Below are positions 54,801 through 64,000 of a DNA stretch of 64,000 nucleotides, piece by piece (the stretch's first letter is position 1; every line of letters starts with the position of its first letter). The notes below the pieces were generated by a model. It searched no databases and had not been told where the DNA came from. It saw only the letters and a program-made list of their open reading frames with translations. The stretch is from positions 186,001 through 250,000 of the forward strand of contig JAECYW010000030.1 in the NCBI GenBank assembly GCA_023014335.1. Reading direction: 5' to 3'. The DNA is from Galerina marginata. Its lineage: Eukaryota > Basidiomycota > Agaricomycetes > Agaricales > Galerinaceae. Made by a program: the position numbers and the translations under genes.

Positions 54801-56185
54801 GACAACGGCTATGGAGCCAGTGGGAACTGAGGAATGCATTGAAGGACCCGAGGTGCGTGACCCATTAGCACCACATTCAACCCTGCTAACTCTTTGTTTC
54901 CCTCGAAATCTCAGAACTTGTGAGCGCTTTGTTAGAGTGACCCATCCCCACCCTGCTTCACTGCTGGGGTGGCTTTTGACTCCGTCCTCTTTTACGGTTG
55001 TTGATGCAGCTACATTCTCCGCTGTCGATTCAACTCTCCCCCCTCCCGTGTCAGTGATGGCTACGCGGTGCGTGTCCGACGTGGTGTTACTGCCCCCACC
55101 TCCATATCTTCGTATTTAATTACCTTTAGTTCCCTGTTCGTAGTTGATTCATCAATATACAAATGAACTTATCAACATCTCCTATGAACTGAGAATGTCA
55201 TAATAAGGTGCACTCCGTAACACCGTAGGTTTGACAATCTACATTAGGTTTATTTAGTGTACTGTACGAGCTATAGAGCCTACACAACCTGGGAAGGTGT
55301 CGCTCAACCTACGTGAACCTATAGAGACTATGTGGGGCTATATAAATAGGCCGAAACTATGGCCGAAAACCGTTTTCCTGATGTTCATGCTTGCTGACGC
55401 TGTCAATTGGTAAAAGGTTTTGGCTTGGAAGTTGCCGCCTGATCTGTCCCCCCTCAATTGACAATGTCGAAACCATCTGGGCGAGAAAAAACCAGCTGCC
55501 GTCAATTTATTTGCAACCTGTGCTTTAGCTTGGAAGGCGCCTTCTGTCGGTTCAAGGGTCAACGTCGAGTAGGTGGCTGTAATGGAGAGGATTCATAGGG
55601 TCATGGTATGATACACATGTACAAGTAGATTCAAACTGTACTCTATCAATAGTCATCATTAATACAGTCTTTCAATAACCAACTTCCCTACATGTGCCTA
55701 CCACCACCTATTCGTGCTAAAAACCTATAGACTTTGGTGCCTATCACTACCTACAGTCGCCTATATAGAAGACCGCTTTGCCTAACGCGGCCAATATATG
55801 AGGGGGTTACCTAACCACTCATTTGACCTATATAGGTCTATGTAGCTTAAGTAGGTATTTGATGTTTTCCTGATGTTGCACACATGCTACATGCTGGCCC
55901 AAAATTGTTAGCATGATGTTACTAACCTAAAAACTGTATAATAAGCTATTGATGTCTACTTCCAAAGTCTTACATTCATTTTTATACGTTGCAGAGCGCT
56001 AGAGGGTGCCTCCGGGAGGCTAACAAGCACCAAAGTTGGAACTGATGCACGGAAGTGACCGAAAATGATGTAATATTACTATATTTGGGTGTGTGCCTGA
56101 TTATGTAAGTTAGTTAGTCCACCGAAAGTTGGCTTTAGAAAAATATCGACCCCAGGTCTTTTTTTTTTTTTCCAGAACCCCCTTG
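51890..56185. mobile_element. hAT-like element, 4.3 kb, no transposase
   Basis: The ends are CAAGGGGGTGCCGG and the inverse of CAAGGGGGTTCTGG. An 8-bp duplication CCGACACT flanks it at 51882-51889 and 56186-56193. CAAGG-type termini with 8-bp duplications fit the hAT superfamily. Subterminal zones carry many GTAGG-type motifs on the left (52155-52250, 53150-53350), and their complement CCTAC/CCTAT on the right (55230-55330, 55680-55860). No transposase is visible; interior frames (for example 53603-54076, 54763-55119) are not convincing. A run of 14 G lies near 53961. Confidence 0.7.
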
Positions 56186-56369
56186 CCGACACTAGCTTCT
56201 TCGCGGGATTTTTGTTGAACTGATTCCGTTTTGTCCTTCGAACCGAATGCCCTTTTAAAGCCTCGGGTATCCCTACTAAGAACCATGCTAATTAGCTGAT
56301 TAGACTACGTTGGAGGTCGAAATTTTGTGTGTACATAGGCAGTGGGATTATAAAAATAGATGCATCCGC

Positions 56370-58260
56370 TTTATGGGACGCGTTTGTAACGCGTTCGTGA
56401 CAATTTTCAATTTTTACTCACGTGAACTGGGTTCGAAATAACGGCGTCACACTTTTTCGTGAAGATGACTCGGACTTCTTGATTCTGCCCTCCATCCTCT
56501 CAGGTCATTGTGTAGCCCAAATTCAGGATGCTACCGCACGCCCAGATATCGTCGACGCGCCAAAGACACAGAAAGCCAGTCGATTACTGACGAGTGTCTA
56601 TCTAGCTTTACCTTGCTTGTCTTCCTCTCCTTTTGCCCTGCGTATTGTCCAATTGTTGAACGTGTTTGGGAATTCAACCTCGAGAACAAAATTCGGATAT
56701 CTAGACTATCCCTTTTAAGAGAATTCGGAAGAATTGCTCGGTAATTGGGCTTTTGGCCCTTTTCGAAGAGCGCGTTATTGTGAGGCGTTCGTGTATCTAA
56801 CTCTCTGTACGTCTTCCTGTCTTCTCTTCGTTCCTCTTTCTAATACCGATTCTTTCAGATTTCACTGCATCCTCGTATACGTACTGGAGCACCACGTCTG
56901 CACAATTCAGTGCCTCTGGTTTTCACTTGACACCAGAACTGTTTGTACCTGTTCTCTCTTTTCTGTTCATATCATTTCTCATATCATTTCTAACCTTAAA
57001 TGTTGCTCCCACCAGCATAACCCCAGACGTTCGTCGTTCTTTGACGTCGTTACTTGCCCCCCCTCCCCATCCCACCCCGGTCGTTAGCGTCTCTGGGAGA
57101 TGTATCGATGTTTGACGAGGCGTGGCCGTCTCTCCAGCCCTCCCCGCGGGCGGGCGGCGTGAGTCGTAGCATCTGCAGACCCGATAAGGAGAAAGAGCAA
57201 GGAACGATCGCGAGCCGGTTCTCACAGGCTGCGGGATGGTATGTTATGCAAATATAGACACCGCTATCGATGACCGACCTCCTCTGCAGCTCCACTCGCA
57301 CTTGCAACACCCATTGCTCGTCCATGCCCGTGTCCTGCCCGTGGCGTTCGTTCTACCAGCACCGTCATCGGCGCTAGTACGACATCCCAAACGTTTGTTG
57401 GTGGCGCCGATGTCGACGTCGACGGTGCCTCCATTTTTGGGAACCCTTACCGCAGGTATCAACTGGAAACTACACCAACTCATTTGAGGGGGCCGTCCTC
57501 CCACTCCTCGCCCACCTACCCCTACACGGCCCTGTAGTAGTGGTTGGACGTGCTCCCTACCTCTGCAAATGCGCTGATGGGAAATGGCTCGTGGGCGTTG
57601 GCGAATGACGAATGAGGAGGGTTGTAGTAATGAGTGATGGATGCGGAGCCAGGTGGAGGAGCATCTGAGTCTGGATGACGGTCAATGGAGTGACTGCCAT
57701 AGCCGGTACGAACGCGGACATGGACGCGATCGTGATCCGCCGTCAGCACTATCGGTACCTGCACCTTCTGCCTAACCAAATTATCGACCCATCGATCTTT
57801 GTGGCTCTTCTGCCCGTGGTTCTCGTCGCCCACAATACCCACGTCGGTGCCCATGCTCCGCCCGCGTCCTTGGACCTGCCAGTACCAGCACAACCACCGC
57901 GTTTCGAGCTCAATCATTCGTTGGAGTCGTCGGCGTGGAGGAAGACTTCGTTCCCTCCGCCGCCTCTCTTCTGCTGCAGGCATTATTCGGGAGTTATATC
58001 GTAGATCAACACGCTCATGCCCGCGGAGGGTCAGCGCGCATCGCCGCATCTTTGCAATTCCTTGCTATCAGGTTCTTTACAAGTCGTATTTACTGCAGTC
58101 ACCGTGTACTTACTTATCCAAGTCGTTCATAGGTCGCTCACCGGGGCACCATCTACTGTACTTCCACAAAAACTGGCGTTTTTCGAAGGTTCGAGTGGCT
58201 GCTGGTCCTTCATAGCGTCTGTATCCATTTCAACCGTGACTTGCTGAGACTAATTCTGCA
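56370..58260 (+). repeat. Dispersed repeat family R, copy 6
   Basis: It starts GATGCATCCGCTTTATGGGA then CGCGTTTGTAACGCGTTCGT and TCACGTG, the clearest R 5' end in the window. It has ATCGTCGACGCGCCAAAGAC at about 56547. Internal ORFs are not conserved with other copies. Confidence 0.6.
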
Positions 58261-58334
58261 CTTTTAAATTAGGAGATAGTAACTACTGACTGAGAAGCGA
58301 CACGACCACGACCAGAACTACTACTCGATTAATC

Positions 58335-58535
58335 TTACGACTAATATGGCATGTACTTACCTGCCTGGTAATCGAAAATTGGGTTCATGAAAACCGCCAT
58401 GAGGTACCGTTAATACTATTCCTGGTTCTTCTCCGACTAATCAACTTTACAGTTAGAGTTGAACGCCAGTATACTTCCAACGCGGATACGGCATAACCAC
58501 CGGCGCACATTTTTGTCCGGTCCTATGAAAACCTG
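58335..58535. repeat. Segment paralogous to 28195-28403
   Basis: About 200 bp similar to 28195-28403, again just 3' of an R copy. Here it forms part of the upstream region of the secreted protein gene at 58649. Confidence 0.5.
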
Positions 58536-58562
58536 CTTCGAGCAGGTGCCTCCATCCAGAGG

Positions 58563-58570
58563 TATAAAAG
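58563..58570 (+). promoter_or_regulatory. TATA box of the small secreted protein gene
   Basis: TATAAAAG lies 79 bp upstream of the ATG at 58649, a good core promoter position for a highly expressed secreted protein. Confidence 0.5.
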
Positions 58571-58648
58571 CTAACACACATCAGCTTAGGATTTAGAAAG
58601 TTAACCCCCAAGACCCCGAATCTACGACACCTACTCTATAGTAATAAA

Positions 58649-59041
58649 ATGAAATTCACTCCTACAATCGCTGCCGTCCTTCTCGCCTTCCCCGTCCTCC
58701 TCGTATCCGCTGACGACCAATGCGGCGGTACCTTGCTATCTCTGTGCTGCAAAACCGTCAGTGGGCCCTACCCTCGAGGATATGTCGGCTGTAAGATATC
58801 GATATCGTCTACTATTATTCACCTGTTTAGCGCTGACTTTCGGCGAATCATTCATACAGCCGGATGTTCCCTTCGTACCAGCGGCGACAGATGTGGCTCT
58901 AAATCGCCTGGGACACCTCTGTGCTGTCAGCAACTGACTGAGGTACGTTATATGTCCCGTGCATCGACTTTTAGTCGGTGGAGTTGTTGGCTGAGAAAGG
59001 ATATCCAGGACGGCGTTGGGTACTATTGTCGCCCATTCTGA
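58649..59041 (+). CDS. Small secreted eight-cysteine protein, hydrophobin-like
   Basis: Three exons (58649-58790, 58860-58942, 59009-59041) join in phase into about 85 residues. A signal peptide is clear: MKFTPTIAAVLLAFPVLLVS, then ADDQ. The mature part contains CGGTLLSLCCKTVSGPYPRG, GCSLRTSGDRCGSKSPG and TPLCCQQLTEDGVGYYCRPF. The cysteine order C, CC, C, C, CC, C is the hydrophobin order, with spacing C-X7-CC-X15-C-X8-C-X9-CC-X11-C. The third and fourth loops do not fit class I or class II well, and the hydrophobic loops are short, so it could be a divergent hydrophobin or another cysteine-rich secreted protein. Introns are GTAAGA..TACAG and GTACGT..TCCAG. It appears intact. Confidence 0.7.
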   Translation: MKFTPTIAAVLLAFPVLLVSADDQCGGTLLSLCCKTVSGPYPRGYVGCKISISSTIIHLFSADFRRIIHTAGCSLRTSGDRCGSKSPGTPLCCQQLTEVRYMSRASTFSRWSCWLRKDIQDGVGYYCRPF

Positions 59042-59459
59042 ATTTACGCAGAATGAGGGGACGACGAGAGGATTCTTTCGAGAGAACTAACAGACAAAGT
59101 AAGATATAAGTGACGATATATCGATGATCAATGGGTTAGCTTTTGAAAAACTGCGCCTTTGGTGAGATTCGCGAACGCCAAGCCAGTTCTCAATTGGACT
59201 TCAGCGCCTTTGGTGTTGTTGCGAGTCGAAAGAATTGATATTCCGGTCTGCGCCAGCTCTCTTCTGATCCAATAGTATTATTCCGAGAAGTCGTACACGT
59301 TCTTTGCAGGGCCTTAATTCTAAATAACGCATGGCCATCTTTTTCTTTCCTTCCTAAAAGACCTAGTCGACGAAAAATGCTGAAAGAACTAATAAAAAGC
59401 GTTTTGCGAGAAATAGGTTTCAATTGTCATTATGGCTTTAACCTTGTAAATTTACCTTC
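59042..59459. other. Intergenic
   Basis: No gene is seen. Confidence 0.3.
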
Positions 59460-61279
59460 TCATGCCACTTGCCGCTCGCCCAGATTAGGCACCCGAGGAG
59501 GTACAGAGCCGAAAGTGCTCTCTGGGTCAAAATTTCTGGTCCCTAAAGCATTCGAACTGATTACATTCGCCTCGTCATTTTGCTTCGGCCTCTTTCGGGA
59601 GTTCAAAGTGGCCAGAAGTGAATTGCTGTATACTACTTGCGGGACACTCAGCGCCATCTACGAAGGAAGAGAAAAACATGCACCTGTTGCCAGAACTTGT
59701 GATACTGCGAAGAAGAGAAGGTCCATTGGTCGAACAATAACCTATGAAATCTGAATTAGGCCTCTCATAAGGATCCATTTCATAAAGACTGACTAATGCA
59801 AGTGTTACAACGTCAAGAATGCTTGAGGAGGGATTTTAATCTCGCTCAATACGCCGGAATAAAAAAACTGGACTAACCTAGTCAAGATTCCGCAATTTAT
59901 TGTATACATCATGAGGCGATTGATAAGCCTATCGGTTCTAAAATCAGAATATCAGCTTGCATATACATTCAAGAGAGCGAAAAGCTACTGTTTTATTCCT
60001 GAAAGGTTTATGCGCAGATAGTAACTGAGAGTATAGGCTATGACAAAATCAATTGCGATGGCAGCAGCTAATAATCCTTTTATGAGTGTCTACGAATTTG
60101 ATTATGTGACGAGAAAGCGGTGAAAAGGTTTATTCCAGTGTACCTCTGGTAATCCTGGTAGCTGGGAAACCAGTCTCTCTCGAAAACTACAAGTGCGATT
60201 AGTCGGTCGATCGTCCCAAAAATAAGTGACCTACAAGATGGCGACGACAACTACAACAAATCTATGAGATATTTAACAATCAAATATTTAGATGGGATAC
60301 TGACCCCATCCTATTGCTAAAAACATATTTCAAATCATTTGAGTCACCGAATTCAACCTAAGAAGCTCACCGCAATGAATGAGAGAGACACCGGCCTGAA
60401 AATCAGTTAGAATTGAGCAGGGCGAAGTGTGCTCAGAGGTTAAAAACCGCACGATTGCGAAAGGAATAAATATTTTTTTGCCGCTGACTGTAGGAAGCAC
60501 TGTATGAGTAACTTGTAATTAAGTTTCTTGGGCACAGAATACCGTGATATATCCGCATCGCATAAGAAAGATGCACGAGCAACATTATCACTGCCTAGCC
60601 ATGCATCATGAGGTGCGGGACAGTGGAGTAGACGTCCCTCACTCACAATGATGCCTAACACAATCTTTGTTATAATCCGTGAGCGTGGTCCATGGCGGTG
60701 GCAAGATAATTAAGGATATACGTTTAAGGACCTACAGTTCGACGAGATACCCGTAACGTCAAATTTTTCACGGTTAGATAGTAATCGGCCACCCACCAGA
60801 CATTTTGGAGCAATGCAAGAGGGTTTAGATAGTTTGTTATTAAAAAGAAATATAAGGCGTGGACGCTAACGGCGAGGTGAAACATCTCAAGCGCCCTAGA
60901 GTATTCCGGAGGATTAAATAAAACTTCTCAGAGACAGTTAAAGAGTAGACCGACACTAGGGCTCCAACCTGTTTATAACTGTTAATTACCGTATTTTACG
61001 CCTATTCCGACAGTGTTATACTCACAGTATATCTTACAACGGGAGGATCGGAATACGTGTTAAAGTAGTGCCATCCCTGATGCATAGAATTCATAAGGAA
61101 ACAATAGACAGGAAGTATGACGGGGAGTAAAGAACCTGGAAACATGTCACTCCGAGCAGTCTACGGGGTGTGGGGTGAGCATTAGAATCGGATTTCATTT
61201 GGAAGGCGTACACTGCAGACGCAAACGTCGCGATTGTATAGGCACCAAAGGTATTCGCTAAGAATGATGGCATAGACAT
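59460..61279 (-). pseudogene. DUF6534-type membrane protein, decaying
   Basis: DUF6534 proteins are uncharacterised seven-helix membrane proteins expanded in Agaricomycetes. Starting at the ATG at 61279, MPSFLANTFGAYTIATFASA is joined over a 51-nt intron to LLGVTCFQVLYS. Then comes a helix MFHLAVSVHALYFFLITNYL followed by NPLALLQNVWW (about 60890-60795), later KGLLAAAIAIDFVIAYTLSY then YLR (about 60075-60010), TDRLINRLMMYTINCGILT (about 59945-59885), and finally YSNSLLATLNSRKRPK with a polar tail to 59460. These pieces are in the right order. But several joins lack good splice sites, the spacers are unusually long (for example about 60790-60090), and frames close early, so the gene is probably decayed. 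Confidence 0.5.
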
Positions 61280-62299
61280 TGTGAAAGGCTGAGACGAAAG
61301 GCACGCAACAATTAAGCAAGGATGCTTTCCTTATGTAGGAGAACTCTCCGAGTACACATCATCGAGGGTTCATCGTTGTGTAGGTACAGGTGATTGACAC
61401 TGACGGTTCTTTGATTCTAGGAATAGTCCAAATAGAGGCTGGTAGGTCTAAAGATAGGCCGCCTCAGTGCTCGGGTAAGGGTGAGGTATCAACCAGCATG
61501 GTCCGCTTGTGAAGGGCGTTGCACAAGAATCTCCCTCTGTGACAAGGACACGCGTCCTCTTGGATCTGTAGTCCCCCCTTGACTAGCTATCTAATTTTCA
61601 GAATGTCAATATCGGAGAGAATTTCTAGGCTTAGGGCGGGATCAAGGCGGGATTGCGATTTTGTCATTTATCACCAGGATTGTTGATCATAATAAGTGAA
61701 GTGATGGCCAATCTTTGAGGCTGTTTGAATAACCAGGTGATGGATAGATTGACGGATGAATTACAACCTGCGCGGTGCATTCAGATAACTGCCGACCTCG
61801 TTTGCTGAGATTTGGTGAAAGACAAAGATTCCAGTCGCTTCCGCGACCCGTCAAGTTCAATTCAAATACCATAACATCCTCAGTAAAGGAGGGATGGAAG
61901 TCGATTCGACTCATTCAAAGACGGAGGCGATCAGGTACATCGCAGAGTGTGCTATTTTGGATGTGGGAATGAGTTCATTAACCCCCGCGGTTCTGCCTAG
62001 AAGCACCGAGACATTCTATCTATTGCGAGATTGACTTATTCCAGATAAATGAATATGCCGCACAGCAAAGAGCTAAAACAATCTCGAAGATTAGTTCCAC
62101 CCACCGGGGTGTTTTGGGAGTATTGCAGAGGTAAAGATAAAGATGAGATGGTCGGGCTGCTGACTACTTTCAATGTAGTCCAATTCCACGCGTTCGAGGA
62201 ACGTGAAAGCAGTGCAAAACAACAAAAAAAAACGCGGACATGACGGTAATTTGGAACAAGAGCTCTATTTACCACCCGCTCGCATATCCGCTAGGTTAG
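61280..62299. other. Intergenic, no gene assigned
   Basis: Only short frames (up to 79 codons) without recognisable motifs. Confidence 0.35.
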
Positions 62300-64000
62300 A
62301 GCTTAGATTAGATTAGATTCCATACATGTCAGCTGACCGTGAATTCCATTTCCCAATTTATCCCTTCAACTTCCAATCCACCAGCTAACTGACGCGTTCT
62401 TCCCTCTCATGCTGCTCGTTGTCCGATTGTTGAACTGGTTCAGTAATTTGCGGTCAAACCTTGTCCCATCTGAGATTATTTGGAAAAGGTGCTCGTACTT
62501 TGGGATACTGCTCATTTTGGAGGAGGGCATTATCATCGTCGTGTTGCTCCGTATGGCCGTCTACATCTGTCTTTGCCTCTTTCTAATGTCATTCCTATCA
62601 GACTTCAGTATATTCCCGTACTGGGGCAACCGGGTCGGAACTGTACTGTGTCCTGTACCTCTGCTCTTCGTAAATTTTACTTGGCACCACCACCGTGTGT
62701 ATGTTTCTACCTCTCCTCTCTTTTCTGTCCATACCCTCCAAATTTTCTGACTTCCATACTTCTTCAGTACTCCAACTCCGACATAGAAGATTCAAATTTG
62801 CTCATCGTACCAGATAATTTACCCTAGAAAGCTCGGCGGGCTTGCTCAATCATTATTTCGTTGCACATAGTCGGCGGTGTAAGTTATCCAAAGTAGAGAT
62901 ACACTTTTCGGCGTGGTAAGTACGTCCCTTCTGGGTCCACTTCCTTGATCGCTGATTGATGAAGTTGATATCACATGCAGAGCATCCTGGAACATGCACA
63001 GTAGACGGATGTTCGCCTCAACACGAGCATTGACGTTGACACGCGAACCCAGACCGCCGCCAGCACTGGGGCGCGCGGAGCCCCATCTCACCTCATCAAC
63101 CCTTCCTCTCATTATATATTTCGACCTCACCGTCTGCGTCATCTCTCACCTGGCTTGAATCGAATGGCTAATGCGGGTTCGGGCTCTGGCTCGGACACGG
63201 AAGTGTGTTGTGCCAACGAATACAGAAGAACCACATGGATCGGGTCAGGTCGGGACGAACACGAAGAAATACAACACCTCTCTCATTGCCCGATGGTCGA
63301 CAGCCTACATCTCACTTTCGCCTACCCACAAAACCTGTCGTAAACCCCAATGCATATGCCCTCGGCCATGTCCTCGTCAGCCGGCATCGTTCATCGTTGG
63401 TCCCACAAGCCTGACCTCTCGACGTTCGTCATTCAACATTTGTTGGCACTTCTATCTCTTCCTCCACCCCCACCCCACCGCTTTTGGCGTTACTTGGGGT
63501 CTACCTAAATGTGTTAAGGGGCGGAGCCGTGTCTCCTGCCCGCCCTGCCCACCCGTCCGGATGGTCTACGTCTCTTTTGGGTCGGGTTTTGGAGAGTGGA
63601 GAAGCAAGATCGGGACCGGGACGAGCATTTAAGGTAGCGTTGAGAAGCCAGGTATAGATGAGGGTAGATGGCACGATGAAGCGACTGCGATAGTCGGTAC
63701 GAACATGGGCACGAACATAAACGCGAACGCGAATATCGCAGTAGCAGCCTTGGCACTGGCACCGGCACTACTTTAAATGGTGCTTTTAGCCTAATCGTCG
63801 ACCACCCGCGCCTCCCTTACCTGTAAGGCCTACTGCCCTTGCCCGCACCGTTGAACCACCACCACAGTTCGGAATCCAGATAGCAATTGACAAGTACCGT
63901 CGCTCGATCCCAGCCAAAGTCGCGATCCAGGTGACCGTCTACTTTCCTTCCGTCATGCAGAGCATTTTTCGAATGTTCGAGCTGCTGCCTGTTCACCTCC
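62300..64000 (+). repeat. Dispersed repeat family R, copy 7 (runs off the window)
   Basis: The typical 5' palindromic start is missing. Blocks such as TTGTCCGATTGTTGAACTGG and TTCTTCAGTACTCCAAC and the segment 62850-63080 match copy 5. No protein is supported. Confidence 0.5.

Overview
The window looks like nuclear DNA of a mushroom-forming basidiomycete (Agaricomycetes). Genes have many short introns (about 45-70 nt, GT..AG). The families are typical of that group: class I hydrophobin, F-box-like proteins, BTB/POZ proteins, an NLR-type NACHT protein, a WD40-rich protein fused to a DUF2235 hydrolase, a caspase-fold peptidase, DUF6534 membrane protein, alpha-kinase and terpene synthases. No rRNA, convincing tRNA or CRISPR array is visible. 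All calls come from reading the sequence; no database search was possible.

1-18.3 kb is a tandem pair of terpene synthase (TPS) genes on the minus strand. TPS-B (16787-18271) can be spliced into a complete protein. TPS-A is the same gene broken into three pieces (1255-1672, 12651-13455, 15790-16042). An 11-kb DNA transposon (1673-12650; terminal inverted repeats of about 240 bp, 6-bp target duplication GAAATT) sits in its last-but-one intron. A 2.3-kb non-autonomous element (13456-15789) sits in an exon. The 11-kb element carries an integrase-type transposase (minus) and a divergently transcribed zinc-finger/alpha-kinase gene (plus), and has itself been hit by two other elements (2331-4355 and 9506-12330).

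18.3-45.9 kb holds scattered genes among degenerate repeats: an F-box pseudogene (22.1-23.7 kb), a caspase-domain gene (24.3-26.2 kb), an intact F-box gene (28.5-30.1 kb), a chimeric gene ending in half a BTB domain (30.9-31.8 kb), a NACHT gene with one frameshift (33.4-36.2 kb), a damaged class I hydrophobin gene (38.7-39.2 kb) and a BTB gene (39.3-40.4 kb). A dispersed non-coding repeat family ('R', at least 7 copies in the window) lies between them. Two copies are head to head at 42.74 kb and form a multi-kilobase inverted repeat.

45.9-64 kb contains the largest gene, a DUF2235 (Tle1-like alpha/beta hydrolase)-WD40 fusion (46.3-50.6 kb). It is followed by a coding-depleted hAT-like element (51890-56185), another R copy, a small secreted eight-cysteine protein gene (58.6-59.0 kb), a decaying DUF6534 membrane protein gene (59.5-61.3 kb) and a further R copy to the window end.

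The NACHT, caspase and DUF2235-WD40 genes within 26 kb belong to families linked in fungi to non-self recognition and regulated cell death. That they act together here is inference only. The most unusual structures are the alpha-kinase-bearing transposon nested in a terpene synthase and the lipase-like/WD40 fusion.
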